Of a stretch of DNA of 64,000 bases, positions 55,138 through 64,000 are shown piece after piece. The notes under the pieces were generated by a model. That model searched no databases. It saw nothing but the letters and a program-made list of their open reading frames with translations, and was not told the DNA's origin. The number at the start of each line of letters is the position of its first letter. The stretch's first letter is position 1. Source of the DNA: Hermetia illucens (Eukaryota > Arthropoda > Insecta > Diptera > Stratiomyidae); contig NC_051851.1 in NCBI RefSeq assembly GCF_905115235.1, positions 133,808,725 to 133,872,724 on the forward strand, read 5' to 3'. A program made the translations under genes and the position numbers.

Positions 55138-56917
55138 ATGGCTCAAGCAAATGGGATTGGTTCCTCCCAGCAGAACATTCAAAGTGAGTTTCTGGAGAGA
55201 TTCCATTCCTATCTTATTTACGTTGGGTCACCAGATTGTGAGGCATTATCTCGTGTGGCTTCAATGGCATTGTCCAATAGTCATCTTATTGGGCAAGCAG
55301 CTGATCTGAAATCATGCCATGGAATTCCCCAACGGCTGACCATGCTCAACTTTCATATTTAACCGAAACCAATTTTCTACTTGCAGATGGAGACAATGAT
55401 GATCGCTGGCAAGAAGTAGAGATACCTGTGCCCTGGGGAATCGTAGCTGGTACGTTTCAGCTGAAGCAAGTGTGAGCACAGCTCGCTACGGTGTGAAGTT
55501 TCATAACTTTCCTGAGAAAGGGCTGCAAAACGCATAATGAAACTTGACACCTGATGTGCGACAAAATAAACAATTGTTTAATTTTTGCCTAGTCATGATG
55601 CTTGCGGCTTTAATATTTTGCTATATAAGCGTCGATTCATCATGCGCGAGTTGGGTTTCAAGTCCATTCCTCATTCATATCCGCGAAAGTCGTGTGAACT
55701 AAGCTGGATGGTTCCTCCGCCATTTATTGATTAGATAAGCTTTGCTTTATTAATTGTCGCACAATTATTGAAGACGAGCAGAATGAATGATGCAACACGT
55801 GTGGAATGAATGGTCGTGCGTCATAAGGTTTATTGCTGATTAGCATACAGCACAGACAGCATTTGGAAACGTCCAGGTCAAAGGTGGCCTTAAGTGAAAC
55901 ATTTAAACAAAATTCATGCATTCCTCATGCGAAATGTGTCATTGCCGCGGTTATTTAATACCCGGTAATACAGCAAGAGCGGTTGAGGCGGGAAGTGAAA
56001 TTGTCAACCCATGAATATTTTAATTAGCTGCCGAACTTGTAATATAATCACTAATGAGCCTATAAATTCCAGGTAAATGGTGGGGCGCACGAGAACGACA
56101 GCCTATCCTCTGCCTGCATGGGTGGCAAGACAATTGCGGGACCTTTGACCGTCTCATTCCACTGTTGCCGGACAAATTTTCCTATCTTTGCATTGACTTG
56201 CCTGGACACGGGAAATCCTCCCACTACCCACCTGGAATGCAATATTACCTTTTCTGGGACGGAATCACGCTGATCCGTCGCATTGTCAAGCATTTCAAGT
56301 GGGGCAATATCACCCTGATGGGACACTCTCTGGGCGGTGCGTTGAGCTTTATGTACGCCGCAAGTTTTCCACTGGACGTCGATAAATTCATCAGCATTGA
56401 TATAAATGGACCGCCGATACGGAATCATAGGAAACAAGCAATGAACACCGGCCTGGCTATTGACCGTCTGCTGAAATATGAAACCTTACCGACATCAATG
56501 ATGCCCTGCTACGCTTACGACGAGATGATTGATTTAGTTTTGGACGCATACGAGGGCTCCGTGGACCGCCACAGTGTTAAAATTCTTATGAAGCGTGGCA
56601 TGGTTCCAACTCCAAAGCATTACGAGAAGCCGGGCTTTCACTTTGTTCGTGATTTACGGTTAAAGGTGTCGGGATTAGCAATGTTCACAGAAGAACAGGT
56701 TCAGTGCTATGCAGAGCAGATTAAATGCAAAGTCCTAAATATCCGCGCGGACCCGGGGATGACATTGGAAAGGCCCGACGTATACAGAAATGTGATAGAA
56801 ACTATGAGGCGCAACGCCAGCTTAGTTGTTTACAAGGAAGTACCTGGAACACATCATTTACATTTGGTCACCCCCGAACGTGTCTCTGGGATCATAGGAG
56901 AGTTCCTGGACCAGTAA
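55138..56917 (+). CDS. Probable serine hydrolase, alpha/beta fold (kraken/SERHL family)
   Basis: Three coding exons: 55138-55183, 55387-55449 and 56073-56917, giving 317 residues. Splice sites are CAAA|GTGAGT, CTTGCAG|AT, GCTG|GTACGT and TTCCAG|GT, all phase 1. The exons join to EIPVPWGIVAGKWWG, a typical family N-terminus. Catalytic features: oxyanion strand HGWQDNCGTFD (residue 52 on), nucleophile elbow GHSLGG with Ser122, and the C-terminal GTHHLH (about 295-300) that supplies the histidine. PGHGKSS follows the second strand. The natural substrate is unknown for the family, which includes peroxisomal and cytosolic esterase-like proteins. No signal peptide or clear SKL-type end is present (ends EFLDQ). 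Confidence 0.93.
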
Positions 56918-57639
56918 TGGGAGAGGCCCGGTGGGAACGTTTTCTGAGGCTGAATTATGAACAGACGGGGGCAATGCTGCAGATTAATGTGTCGATCGGA
57001 TCGTAACGGGAAGAACAAGTTTATTGCTGGAATTGGTGGCTGCTAAAAATTATAAATATCCTTTCAATCTACAAATTTCAATGGTCCTACATTGGACGTC
57101 AGACGCATAGATCATAGCAGATTGCCTCTGCCATTCCTCCCCCAAACTAGGTTTAAAGCAAGTGAACACATAATGAAGGTATTATTTATTTTTTTAACTA
57201 CATCATAAGAAATATATTTTTTATATTTATTGTATCGCAAGCCAAGGAAAACGTGAATGGTGTAAAATATCAATTAGCTCTGTAGGCTTTAGGAAACATT
57301 AAATTAAATTACAACTTTGTGATGTGCACAAATTATACACGCTAAATAGGTCGATAATATCTGTAAGATTGGAATTCTTTGAAAGTAAAAAGTTGAGGTA
57401 CGAACAAAATGACGACATTGGATGTTTAATGGATGAGTAAAATGTGTTTGGTTTTGATTTTAAATGGCTTTGGAGCATAAATAAATTATTATCAACTGCG
57501 ATACGCGTTTTATTCTAATTAGAGTAGAGAAGTTGGTCAGGAAGCTTCGCATTTAGACATTTAATCCAGTTTGCCAATCTCTGGTAGAAGTGGAGTAGGC
57601 TCTTGATCGGTTCGCTTGTGTCCGCCTAAGCGAATGATT
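56918..57639 (+). other. 3' flank of the serine hydrolase gene
   Basis: AT-rich, no gene. An AATAAA at 57480-57485 is a candidate polyadenylation signal, but it is more than 500 bp past the stop, so a nearer variant signal (ATTAAA near 57297) is as likely. Confidence 0.35.
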
Positions 57640-60185
57640 CATTCTGCCTCAGGTATGTCGGTCTTCAAGCGAAAAAAAAACGGATCTGGACATCTCGGAC
57701 ACCGAGTTCCCAGCGAACAAAAACCGCTTCCATCTTCTTTCTGCCAACGAGTATCGCCCCGAAGCGACGCACGCACGTCCCGGAACTTCAAAATGCGCCG
57801 AATCGGCCAACCCGCCCGTAGTTAAAGATAAGAATAGAACTAACTTTCTCCCTCCGATTTTTCTGTACGGCTTGATTGCCAGGGCACTGGGCTTTGTTAT
57901 CAAGAATATGGACAAAACAGTCAAATTTGAGACAGCTTCGAAATCCGGCTCAATTCCCCCAATACCCATAAGAAACTCCTTCACCTAATCAAGATCACCA
58001 AACTGGAAGGTCATTCCTTCACCCAGAAAGAGGAGAAGAAGAGAACCCTCATTCTTAGAGGAATCTCCCCACAGGAATTCACTCTCGACGACGTGGCATC
58101 GGAAATCAAAGAGTTAACACAGCTTACACCGATTCGCGTATCAAGACTTTCCACCACGTGGTCGCGAGCCAACGACAACAATTTAAACTTCTTTCATGTG
58201 ACCCTCATTTCCGAGACAGATGCCACCATTGTCACGCAACAAAATGCCCTACTTTCATGAGCGGTTCCGCTATGAGAAACCCAGAAAAGGAGATGTCACC
58301 CAATGTTTTAACTGCCAACAATTTGGCCACGTTTCCTCAAACTGCGTATATGACCCCAGATGTGTCAAGTGCGCGGGTCCACACGTCGTTTAGGGACTGC
58401 CCTAATTCGACTGAGCAAGACAACGACAAGGAGTCGGCGACGCCCGTCAAATGCGCTAAATGTGACCAACTGCGTCACCAAAGCAATTTCTCCAAATGCC
58501 CCCGTAGATTGGAATCAATCCAATGTAAACAGAGAGCTAAAAGCATCCCGCACTCCCGTCCTGCTCCTGGGACCATTTTCATCGCGACTTATCCAGTACG
58601 CTGAGTCCTCCCCCGGACAAATCACGCATTCACTGTAACGATGAGCTAGATATTTATATCTGGAAATTCAACTCTGCCTTCGAAACTACATCCAACAAAT
58701 ATGCTCCAGTCAAAGAGCCTGGTTACTACAAATACGGGTGTGTTTCCACCGCAACCCTCCTCTTAGTCGGCGACAGAAACAGACTACTGCAGCGCAGGAA
58801 ACGTTGATTTGACCGGCTATGGAGCAGATGTAACACTGACTACCGTCTTCTCTCCGAGATCACTGAAAACCTGCCCAGCAAAATCAATGGAACTATTAGG
58901 TCCAAACTGAATTCATCCTACAAGAAACTTCTCAAACCACTCAGGCCTGGCCCACAAATTTTCTAAATAATTAATCCATGGTTGGAAGAAAAAAAATCTA
59001 CTCTCAACGTCAATTACTCCCCGATAAAAATAGGTAACCTCCAGTTCCACTCTCCTGAGGAAAAAACATCCGCCTGCGTAGACTACTTCAGCCACTTATT
59101 TAGAGCCAAATCGCCCGCGAACCCCATCTGGAACTGGGTGGTCGCCACTACTGTCAACGATAAAAGGTTGCACTTGGAAGGGTCTTATCTTTGCTCCTTT
59201 CCCCCAGCCATCCGATTGATATAGGCCCATTCGCCTCATTCTTTAGCTCCCGTCCAACAATAAAAAATAAACCGGCCCCAACAGTATATCTAACTTTGTC
59301 ATGTGGAAGCGTGCGCCTACCATCAGAGAACGTCTCGCCATCCTCTTCAACAACTGCCTGAACAACAAACACTTTCCGATATCATGGATATCAGCTCTCC
59401 TAATATCTATCCCTGGAAAGGGATGCTTGGGCGATCTTAAATATATAAAGCCTATCTCTCTACTTTTCAATATTGAAAAAATCTTCGAACCTATCCTACT
59501 AAATCACTTCAATAGACACTACTCTACCATTCCACTTAATCAATTCGGCTTCGAAAACCTCAGATCCGACCAAGCAATCCTATACCTGCAAGATCACCTC
59601 CTCAATCACCTGGAAAATAGGCATTGCACCGTAGCCTCCGCCTTAGACCTTGAAATTCAGTTTGGAAAGAGGGCTTGCTCTCCAAGCTAATTCAGACGAA
59701 ATGCCCCTTCCCCTTATTCAGAATCCTTGGAAACTTTATTCCCAACCGAACTTCCCACGTGTGCTTCGATGGACTTCGCTCCATCGACTTCCCAGTAAAC
59801 TCAGGAGTCCCTCAGGGATTCATCCTATGCCCCAAATTTTTTAACAACTTCCTCCACGATATTCCCCTTCCCCCTGTAACTTATCCCCTACGCCAACGGC
59901 AACTCAGGCAGCCCCTCATCTGCCCTTTCTCCCCAATGACAATGCTTCTCCGGCATCAGGAACCTTCATCTACGCATTGCCAACCACACTCTCAAGAGAA
60001 AACCAAACCTTAAACACATGGGAATCTCTCTCTACAACAAACTTAAATCCAACCCCCACGTCAGATTATCTATTTTCAAAGCTTCTAAGGCCTCAGCTGC
60101 CTTAAAAAATGCCCTCTTCTCTGCCACCAAAAGCCTTCTTATACAATGCAGCAGAAGCCCTTCAACGCTTCGAAAGGACGATACT
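57640..60185 (+). mobile_element. Jockey-like LINE, ORF1 and ORF2 remnants
   Basis: The ORF1 part carries LRGISPQEFTLDDVASEIKE and CCHC-knuckle remnants in several frames (CVKCAGPH-like, VKCAKCDQLRHQSNFSKCP at about 58450). The ORF2 part begins near 58650 and includes PLRPGPQIF, NPWLEEKKSTLNVN, FSHLFRAK, the RT block INSGVPQGFILCPKFFNNFL (written here across its readable frame near 59800) and AEALQRFERTILRKCTQN near 60150, a Jockey C-terminal block. Frameshifts and stops are frequent and the endonuclease is deleted. Its right end meets the minus-strand RTE-2 copy at about 60190. Confidence 0.7.
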
Positions 60186-60189
60186 CAGG

Positions 60190-61700
60190 AAATGCACTCA
60201 GAATCAGAGAGAGCGACATGACGGACGACACTGCCGTAAATTTTCGACTTAAGACGTTCCTCGATACGTCGATCACAAAGAAAACCAGTTGTGGACAGAC
60301 AAAGAACCTTTGTTTCGTTGGTATCTATCTTGGATACGACTCTACCTACTTCCTTTTCCAAATCAAGGGCCTTGTTGCTAAGATTCATGACCCGCTGAGA
60401 GCAAGCAGGCGCCACTTCATCCAGGTTGCACTAATGCGTGAAGCAATTTAATAACACAGTTCACTATTGGTTAACTACATTGATCCGAAATATTTAAATC
60501 GTTCTAGGCAGATCACTGACAGTAATAGTGTCTGTTTCATTAGGATCGGTCGTCAAAAATTCAGTTTGATTCAGATTCAATCTGAGACTGTGTCGCATGA
60601 GGCGATCATTGCATTTTTGAACATGTTGTTCGAGATCAGCTTTGCTATGAGCCACCAGAAAAGCAACATTTGCATAAAGCAGTGTATAGGGCGCGGACGT
60701 TGGATGTCCCGTATGACCGTGTCAATAACAAAAACAAAGAAGAGTGGTGAGAGGACAGGTGGTCCTTCCTTGATGAACACCGTAATTTCGCAGTTCTTGA
60801 CAAACCCGGCTTCATTCACTGCTATTTGAGCGATGGACGGTAATTTGAACATTCTGCTGGACTACCTTTCTTTTTCATATCAGAACGGTCATGCTTTCTT
60901 GGCAGTCAGATGGTGCTCTTCCCTTTCCTGAGCTCCGGTGCGATGTCATCATCGGTTTAGTGCTTCCTCGATTTTAGTGCCGCTGACAATTATATCTTTA
61001 TGGGTTTAACGTCAGCGCCTGTCCAGTGGACTTAACTCCACGGTAATCTTAATACACGGATTGATTTTGTGACCACAATCAGAGCCCCACTGACGCAAGC
61101 AAAATGGTACCAGTTATACTCAGTGTGAGGTTCAGTTTATTCATACTGGTGGATGCAAGATACGCAAACCTTTACCGAACTTTGGAGTACGACACCCAGG
61201 TTGAATCACAACACCACGTTTGAGACTCGAAGGTCTCTTGTTCGCTTGAACGTACAACCAACAACCCACATGAAATCCAACAAGGGGTCAACCACAACAA
61301 CCAAGCTGAATTCACATATTCCAGAATTTCTCATAAAACATCCCATGATACCAGTATACCCCTGGTAAGATTTCATGACCAAAGCCATTTTAGATGAGTC
61401 TCCGTGTAGATTCGGTTCTGATCGCCCTAATTAGGCAGCAAACTAAAGTGAATACAGCATTTCCCGGTGCCACCACGAGGATGAACAAATTCTTCAGTTG
61501 AAATCTGCTCAAAATATTTCCGCCATCTATCCGTCGCAGCTGGTCGATCGCCAAGCAAAGTGCCGTTGTTGCCAATATAGATCTGCCTCACTGTCCCAAG
61601 TGTCCAATTTAATGTAAAGATCTTTGTAATGGACCGCTTTTCGATTGAAATTCTTGTAAATTTACCAATTGGCTAGCGTTTTATCGCGGGAAACGCGGGA
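60190..61700 (-). mobile_element. RTE-2 LINE copy interrupted by repeat X
   Basis: From right to left: linker (KIFTLNWTLG, GDRPAATDRWRKYFEQISTE, 61470-61680), then repeat X (61003-61480). It then reads VSGTKIEEALNR (about 60990), the region before the RT palm, LSPLFFVFVIDTVIRDIQRP (about 60740) and the post-RT block CDRRIEERLKSKIYGSVVRH (about 60250). The consensus reads straight from the linker into VSAIEVEEAI (as at 47.9 kb), so repeat X is a later insertion. Many frame breaks are present. Confidence 0.7.
61003..61480 (-). repeat. Unclassified dispersed repeat X, copy inside RTE-2
   Basis: Reverse-complement match to 30078-30565 over about 0.47 kb. Its limits are set roughly by where the flanking RTE-2 coding sequence stops and resumes. 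Confidence 0.5.
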
Positions 61701-61959
61701 AACAACAACAAACCTTCTCCGACAAAGTGTGCAAATTGTAAGGGCCGAAACTGGCTAATTCAAAGACTGTGAAGCAGCGAAAGAAGAAGAAGCTAGGATG
61801 TAAAGGAATGCCACCGTCGTGGATAGCAACTCCCGAAAAAAAACAAACTGAGCCTTGTGGAAAGCATTGCCGCGCCTATTGATAGACCGAAGAAATTGGA
61901 ATACTCACAGATAGTAAAGCAAAGTGGGTTAACCAAAAATAATGACGATGGTAATCAAA
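61701..61959. other. Unassigned spacer
   Basis: No recognised motif; possibly decayed LINE sequence. Confidence 0.3.
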
Positions 61960-62310
61960 TATCGCTGCCATTGCTCTTCTGGAGTGCTCTACGCAGGAGG
62001 GGCATTCCAGAGAAACTAATCAGAATGACATATGATAGCGCAAAATGTCCCGTGCAGCACCAACGTGAAAACTCAGAGGATTTTGAGGTCCAGGGCGTTG
62101 TATCCTATCACCGATTTTATTACTTGTTGTTATCGGTGACGTTCTTCATGCTGCCTTGTCTGGAGGAGGTGCAGGGCTTCAATGGACGATAACATATTGT
62201 TTAAACATCTCAACTATGCTGACGCCATCTGTTTGCTCTCTCAACGGATCTTCGGTCTTAGCCAAATGGCTTTGGAGCCAAATCATATCAGATCCAGAGT
62301 GGGCCATCGA
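61960..62310 (+). mobile_element. LINE RT fragment of another family
   Basis: LLFWSALRRRGIPEKLIRM at about 61975 is the block after the first catalytic Asp (FDRL...W.ALRRRGIPEKLI). ILSPILLLVVIGDVLHAALS (about 62100) and LQWTITYCLNISTMLTPSV.. (about 62165, where LDYADD is expected) follow. It is short and frame-broken, and distinct from RTE-1 and RTE-2. Confidence 0.5.
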
Positions 62311-62371
62311 ACTGCAAAATTGCAAAGGGTTTAGTAAGGTAAAGTATTCGTCTTGTTCAATTCCCTTATAA

Positions 62372-62690
62372 AGAAGTCGGAAACCAGAAGCCTGGCGCTT
62401 CAGGTAGGAATTGTTTTATTGATTTTTTATGTAAGAATATTTGGGTACACGATGGTTCCATTTATACATAGCTCATAGTCTATATATGTAGAATCTATCC
62501 GATATTCAATTCGATGTGACATTTTATCTTTTAGGTAATAGTAATTTCACGGGAAAGAGGCAACTTTGATCCACTATAATTTTGTTAATAATATTAGAAT
62601 TTCCACCAAACCAGTAGGATGCCTCATACTAACAGCTATACTACCGCACAATTTTAGGGATCCCAATAAATTTAAGGCGTGCGTGAGGCT
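62372..62690 (+). mobile_element. Hairpin-ended (GACA)n element, copy 5 (5' part only)
   Basis: Starts AGAAGTCGGAAACCAGAAGCC and keeps the ACTATAATTTTGTTAATAAT-like interior. The GACA tract and the 3' hairpin are missing. Confidence 0.55.
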
Positions 62691-63289
62691 CTTCAGGATC
62701 GAGAGTCGGATTCGTTTAGGAGAAGTTCAACGATAATGAGATCTCCTCCAATATCCAAGGGTGGGCCGGAGGAACCGCGTTAATGCCTCAAAATGTGCGG
62801 AAAGGAAAATGGACGCCGTAGAATAGAAATTCGACCTGGAAGAGTCATTTGTTTGGAGCGAGAATTATTGAGTTGTCGGAATTTATCAAAAATAAATACA
62901 ACGTGCAGTCAAGCATATAGTGAGAGCCATCAGGGTTCCATATAACAAATCGCGGAAAGATGCGAAAGAACAAAGGAGAGTCCTAAAATTGCTCGTTCGA
63001 TGGTAACGCAGTCAACGCGGGTGACACCCAGCCGTATACTCGCCGATGGGCAGCGAAAAAAGAGTGTTCGGGAAAAGGAAGATATCCAGAAAATACCAAA
63101 AAAAAACAAAAAAGGGAATCAGCCGCTTTGAGGAGAGGCCTAAAACCTCTTTTGGGGGGAAAATAGTGCTTGAAACACTGGCGTCGATAAGGGAGCCAAT
63201 ATCTGATCAAAAAGTACACGACGGTTGGACCAAAAAAAGCAAAAAAGAAGAAGGAGAGGATAAGGATCCGTCCTGAGGCGATCATCATT
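62691..63289. other. Unassigned, possibly R1 ORF1 leader
   Basis: A 76-codon Lys/Glu-rich frame at 63046-63276 could be the charged N-terminal part of an R1-clade ORF1, since recognisable ORF1 sequence follows. I cannot confirm it. Confidence 0.3.
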
Positions 63290-64000
63290 TCAAGCACTAA
63301 TCTCAAAGACAAGGGCGAATTGTAAGCAGGATCCGTAGGAACAAAAAGGGAGATCACATGCTGGAACTGAAAAGGTCCGAAGAGAGCAAAGCCAAAGGCT
63401 TCCGCAACTAAGTTAAAAGTTTATTTGGGAAAGTGCTGCCGTGCGTGTTCAAAAGCATGAGATCGTTACACAGTGCAAGAACCTAGAGGAGGTCACTTCT
63501 AAGGTGGAATCTACACTACCTTAGCGAAACAGGTCAAGCTTCACGACTTGCAGGAGGCATCCGTTATACAGGTACACAGACGGCATTTGGGCATGCCGGG
63601 AGAGTCATCGCAAGACGGTATTGTCTCTTCAAGGCTTTCGCGCAGTTAGATACCATATTGGCTAACGACGGTCAGGTTAATACTTACCGGAAAGGAGGGT
63701 CCGGTTAAGTTGTGGATCTGACTTTTGTTACTAGCTCGCGATATATCCTGGGACGTCAGTGAACACTACACTCACAGTGATCACCAGGCAATAGTCTTTA
63801 ACCTGAAGAACAAGTCAAGCGGTTTGAAACCTGCTCAGCTAAGAATGAGGATATAGGCACACCCTCGGAAAGAGCCCTCGATATCAGGAAGTGTAATGCG
63901 ATGGCATGTGACTCATCGATCCCGAGACGTTATACTTTCCCCAGTAGAAGGCCCAACTGCGATGAAAATTGCAACAATGAAACTCGAAGAAACGTGAAGC
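63290..64000 (+). mobile_element. R1-clade LINE copy, ORF1 and endonuclease remnants, cut by window edge
   Basis: About 63430-63560 spells ESAAVRV..HEIVTQCKNLEE and VKLHDLQEASV in shifted frames, matching the part of R1-clade ORF1 before the zinc knuckles. The sequence then jumps to the endonuclease end: NTYRKGGSG, VDLTFVTS, and SEHYTHSDHQAIVFNL (catalytic Asp-His, about 63760). The zinc knuckles and most of the endonuclease are deleted. RT would lie beyond the window. Confidence 0.65.

Noticed and set aside
57616-57825. A small host ORF at the Jockey-like 5' side
   Set aside because: It lies in the shifted leader of the Jockey-like ORF1 and shows no independent conservation clue.
1-64000. 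An operon-like or defence-type gene cluster
   Set aside because: Genes have introns, no bacterial ribosome sites or operon spacing occur, and the repeated frames are explained by transposable elements.

Overview
The window looks like a repeat-rich dipteran insect chromosome. Its few host genes have introns with GT..AG borders and insect-type proteins (an exosome Rrp40, a kraken/SERHL-type hydrolase, an Oatp first exon). The rest is mostly degraded LINEs with a few other mobile elements, including a (GACA)n-bearing repeat of the mini-me/DINE-1 style known from Diptera. I cannot name the species. All similarity calls come from reading motifs; no database search was run.

Host genes. (1) 6725-6926 (-): first coding exon of an organic-anion transporter; the rest lies off the left edge. 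(2) 40285-42016 plus 32750-32992 (-): two terminal exons of an unrecognised acidic, Ser/Thr-rich protein with two KEN motifs, a SUMO-interaction-like motif and many proline-directed sites; the 7.3-kb intron between them is full of dead LINEs. (3) 54183-54872 (+): Rrp40/EXOSC3 in one exon. (4) 55138-56917 (+): three-exon serine hydrolase, head-to-tail with Rrp40. Genes 3 and 4 sit in an island (54.0-57.6 kb) with no transposon I can recognise.

Mobile elements. One RTE-clade LINE family (called RTE-1 here) has eight recognisable copies: 3.3-6.0, 11.4-13.2 (-), 14.0-17.3 (full length, youngest), 25.1-25.6 (-, oldest), 26.0-27.0, 42.3-45.6 (interrupted by another copy of the same family on the opposite strand) and 51.4-53.1 kb. 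A second RTE-like family (RTE-2) has fragments at 27.5, 31.8, 38.8, 47.8 and 60.2-61.7 kb. R1-clade pieces lie at 0.6-3.0, 35.2-37.1, 45.6-47.7 and 63.3-64.0 kb. Other LINE remains are a CR1/Jockey-type copy with an 818-codon open frame (8.4-11.0 kb), a Jockey-like copy (57.6-60.2 kb), an R2/R4-type tail, I-type pieces and a Penelope GIY-YIG fragment. There is also a Tc1-type DNA transposon (22.7-24.0 kb), Ty3/gypsy fossils (49.7-51.4 and 53.2-53.9 kb), five copies of a hairpin-ended (GACA)n element, a tRNA-derived SINE, and an unclassified repeat of about 0.47 kb.

The best lead is the SINE at 31114-31398. Its 3' end matches the RTE-1 tail, including a hairpin whose base pairs have changed together, so it was probably copied by the RTE-1 machinery. 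Exact target-site duplications give a partial insertion history: hairpin element into R1 LINE, SINE into hairpin element, RTE-1 into RTE-1, and the unclassified repeat into RTE-2.
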